A DNA stretch of 21,455 nucleotides, from the NCBI GenBank assembly GCA_036939975.1, contig JALLPB010000164.1:1-21455 (forward strand), given 5' to 3'. This document shows, piece by piece, positions 19,901 to 21,455 of this stretch. A model generated the notes under the pieces. The model saw only the letters and a program-made list of their open reading frames with translations. It was not told the DNA's origin and made no database searches. The DNA comes from Cyclostephanos tholiformis (lineage: Eukaryota; Bacillariophyta; Thalassiosirophyceae; Thalassiosirales; Thalassiosiraceae). Position numbers and translations under genes: made by a program. Each line of letters begins with the position of its first letter. The first letter of the stretch is position 1.

Positions 19901-21237
19901 ATATTGTGTTTTCCTCCAGCGTCGTTTATCATATTCGTTGCGATGCGATGACTCATGGCCGATAGGAATATCAGACCTGTCGAATAGGGATATAAAAGCA
20001 AGAGGGGGGTGGCAGGACGATAATTCGTTTTCACGGGACAAAGGAAGTGAGAGCGGAGGAGGATTACGGAACGAACGCCGATGGATTTTTCGATAGTCGC
20101 CACTCAGCCAGAGATTTTCATCGCGCGTGTTTGTTATACCTCTCACCGGCGTCCTGGACTTGCCCTATCGCGAAAGGCAACGTGGAGAAGCACGTGAAGC
20201 AAACCTGGTGCACGACCGATGAGAGTATAACGAGCTTGCTGAGCGCGTTGATGTGCGGCTGGAAAATGTCGTGAGCGAATATCACCGCGGCATAACCATA
20301 CAGGCAGGGTAAGCACATTATGGAATTCACGAATGCATATACGATGTAATATACGAAGTCTTTCCACCCCCCCATACCATCATGATGATGACGACGATGG
20401 GTTATTGTTATTGTTGTTGTTATTGTTGTTGTTGTTATTGTTGTTGTTGTTGTTGTTGATGGTGTTGATGATGATGATGATGATGATGATGTTGATGTTG
20501 TTTGTTATTGTTGTTAGAAAAAAAAAAGTTCGTTTCGGGGCAGTCGGGCAAGTGACATGGAAGAGAGGTCGATTGCGCGGTGAAGCGAGGAGGAATGCGG
20601 TACGGGAGAAACGAACGGATTCACGAACATCGTTTATAAACAACAACAAAAACACACACACACACACAACCGGAGATGCGAGTGCAAAAACACTACCATC
20701 CCTAGAATGGTCACACACGCGTGCGCAAAAAAAACACTTTCGATCGATTGGACACTCACTTTCGCCCCTTTTCGTTTCGTTTTTAATCATCATAACCGCG
20801 GTCATCACCGAGCCGGTCGTCGTCGTCGCGTCGGCATCGTCGTCCGCGTCGGATTTCGTAGCATGATCGTACTGGGTGGATCGAGGATGGGATCTGCTGC
20901 CATTCGGGATCATCATTGGGAACCACGACGAGGACTTATCGTCCCTCGACGATGAGGACGAGGACGAGGAGGAGGAGGAGGAGGAATCCCGGATAGAAAT
21001 TGAACCTTCATCGTCGCGGTGGGGGGGGGGAGTTATCGGTAGTAGGGGCGTATACTCGGTACTGGTAGTGCTCGACGTCGTCCGTGGTGGCGACGATGAA
21101 AATAGGAGGGATCGGTGATAACAGTCGACAGATTCGAGACTGGAATGAAGTCTATGAGCGCGCTTGTGCTGATCCCCCCCATTATTATTGATCGTCGGAC
21201 TTTTCGACGGCCCCCTTGCGGGAGAAGACGGCGTCAT
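16977..21237 (-). CDS. SulP/SLC26-type transporter with STAS and cNMP-binding-like domains (Vsb1/YGR125W-like)
   Basis: Eleven exons on the minus strand: 21237-20760, 20359-20147, 19976-19755, 19651-19265, 19172-19059, 18987-18887, 18805-18746, 18667-18590, 18509-18443, 18344-17646, 17569-16977; 1003 aa. Residues 1-159 are cytosolic, with Ser and Thr runs and EYTPLL (61-66). The membrane core shows CLPCLYGYAAVIF, FAIGQVQDAGLIFLSAMS, GGYLAFIGYFCVEAG, SCLDVAAI, GLFGGFTGSYIFSQT and FIGFDLLYEW, typical of the SulP branch that includes yeast YGR125W (Vsb1, vacuolar). STAS covers about 620-795 (IITLECRG; LVLDLSSVSNVDASA) with a long basic/Ser insertion. The C-terminal cyclic-nucleotide-binding fold covers about 867-990. 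Transport of an anion or amino acid across a vacuolar or plasma membrane is inferred. Exon 1/2 junction and the 18589 donor are the least certain. Confidence 0.82.
18345..18442 (-). other. GC-AG intron in SulP transporter gene
   Basis: The exon ends GATTGATG and the intron begins GCAAGTTG; the acceptor is TTTCCAG|GAGG. Only this non-canonical GC donor joins the frame to give IGIDGGIALGIGV; the nearby GT of AAGTTG is in the wrong phase. Confidence 0.7.
20402..20517. repeat. TTG/ATG trinucleotide microsatellite
   Basis: Interrupted (TTG)n with ATTG variants, followed by (ATG)n, over about 115 bp. It falls in the inferred first intron of the SulP gene. On the minus strand one open frame reads as long Asn and Ile runs ending in a stop, which is not credible as protein. 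Confidence 0.9.
20652..20669. repeat. CA dinucleotide repeat
   Basis: A short run of alternating A and C (about eight CA units) inside the inferred first intron of the SulP gene. Confidence 0.85.
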
Positions 21238-21455
21238 GATTCCGAATTTTGTCGAAGAGAACAAAACATAAAAAATATCGCGCGATGGCAATGTCTGGTA
21301 GTTCCCTTGTACTTACATTGAAATAAATATGTATGGTAGTACCTACGGGCGCAGCCGCGCCACTTAAAGTAGGTAGGTAGATAAATATTACTAGTATTTA
21401 CGGGGTTTAAGCACCACCGGGGTTTAAGCACCAGACACTAAATCTATCTAAATTA
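21238..21455 (-). promoter_or_regulatory. Upstream region of SulP gene with a 17-bp tandem repeat
   Basis: 218 bp upstream of the chosen ATG. It contains two copies of CGGGGTTTAAGCACCA (21401-21416 and 21418-21433, period 17), an interrupted GTAGGTAG run at 21369-21380, and a GC hairpin GGCGC-AGCC-GCGCC (21348-21361). No promoter element can be assigned with confidence. Confidence 0.4.
21401..21433. repeat. Two-copy 17-bp tandem repeat
   Basis: CGGGGTTTAAGCACCA occurs twice without mismatch, separated by a single C, close to the window edge. It may continue or be a regulatory duplication upstream of the SulP gene. Confidence 0.85.

Larger units (their letters stand above)
20360..20759 (-). 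other. Large first intron of SulP transporter gene
   Basis: Inferred donor GCGAAA|GTGAGTGT and acceptor GTGGAAAG|ACTTCG, both phase 1; about 400 bp, far longer than the gene's other introns (71-170 bp). It contains the trinucleotide and CA microsatellites. An alternative donor GTGATG lies upstream in the same exon. Confidence 0.55.

Noticed and set aside
20380..20759. Reading the Asn/Ile-run frame as part of the SulP protein
   Set aside because: The frame ends in a stop before the membrane domain, and the runs are translated microsatellite; a GTGAGT donor upstream and an AAAG acceptor downstream fit an intron instead.
21237..21291. Upstream extension of the SulP start to 21291
   Set aside because: The codon there is TTG, not ATG; the first in-frame ATG is at 21237.

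Overview
The window looks like nuclear DNA of a photosynthetic stramenopile, most likely a centric diatom. Four things point there. Short spliceosomal introns are common (46 to about 400 bp, mostly 70-150 bp). Several products resemble eukaryotic families. The ABC transporter begins with a signal peptide followed by a diatom-like Phe-at-cleavage plastid leader. Finally, there is an outer-dynein-arm docking homologue, which fits a lineage with flagellate cells such as centric diatom sperm. This identity is inferred; no rRNA or other marker is present. Exon structures below were deduced by hand from splice signals, reading phase and family resemblance.

Layout. (1) 1-515: no supported gene; a TATA-like stretch lies at about 497-511. 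(2) 636-3198 (+): ATM1/ABCB7-type half ABC transporter, two exons, with the intron splitting the Walker A loop. (3) 3673-7839 (+): a 1388-aa intronless protein joining a tubulin-tyrosine-ligase-type ATP-grasp ligase to a PLP-dependent cysteine-desulfurase-like domain. This is the most unusual gene here. (4) 8071-9997 (-) and 10217-11936 (+): a divergent pair sharing a 219-bp intergenic region. One is a Sfi1/CCDC191-like Trp-repeat coiled-coil protein; the other is an ODA1/CCDC63/CCDC114-type dynein docking protein. (5) 11937-12952: about 1 kb with no supported gene. (6) 12953-14169 (-): an acidic protein built from four 63-72-aa tandem repeats, followed past its stop by further decayed repeat sequence. 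(7) 14936-15610 (-): GNAT acetyltransferase with an N-terminal signal-like segment. (8) 15797-16823 (+): unrecognised basic protein in three inferred exons. (9) 16977-21237 (-): an 11-exon SulP/SLC26-type transporter with STAS and cyclic-nucleotide-binding-like domains, resembling the yeast YGR125W/Vsb1 branch. Its 11 exons sum to 3012 nt, exactly 1004 codons.

No operon-like logic applies. The only pair whose position suggests shared regulation is the divergent centriole/flagellum pair. I saw no tRNA, rRNA, CRISPR array, transposase or recognisable mobile element.
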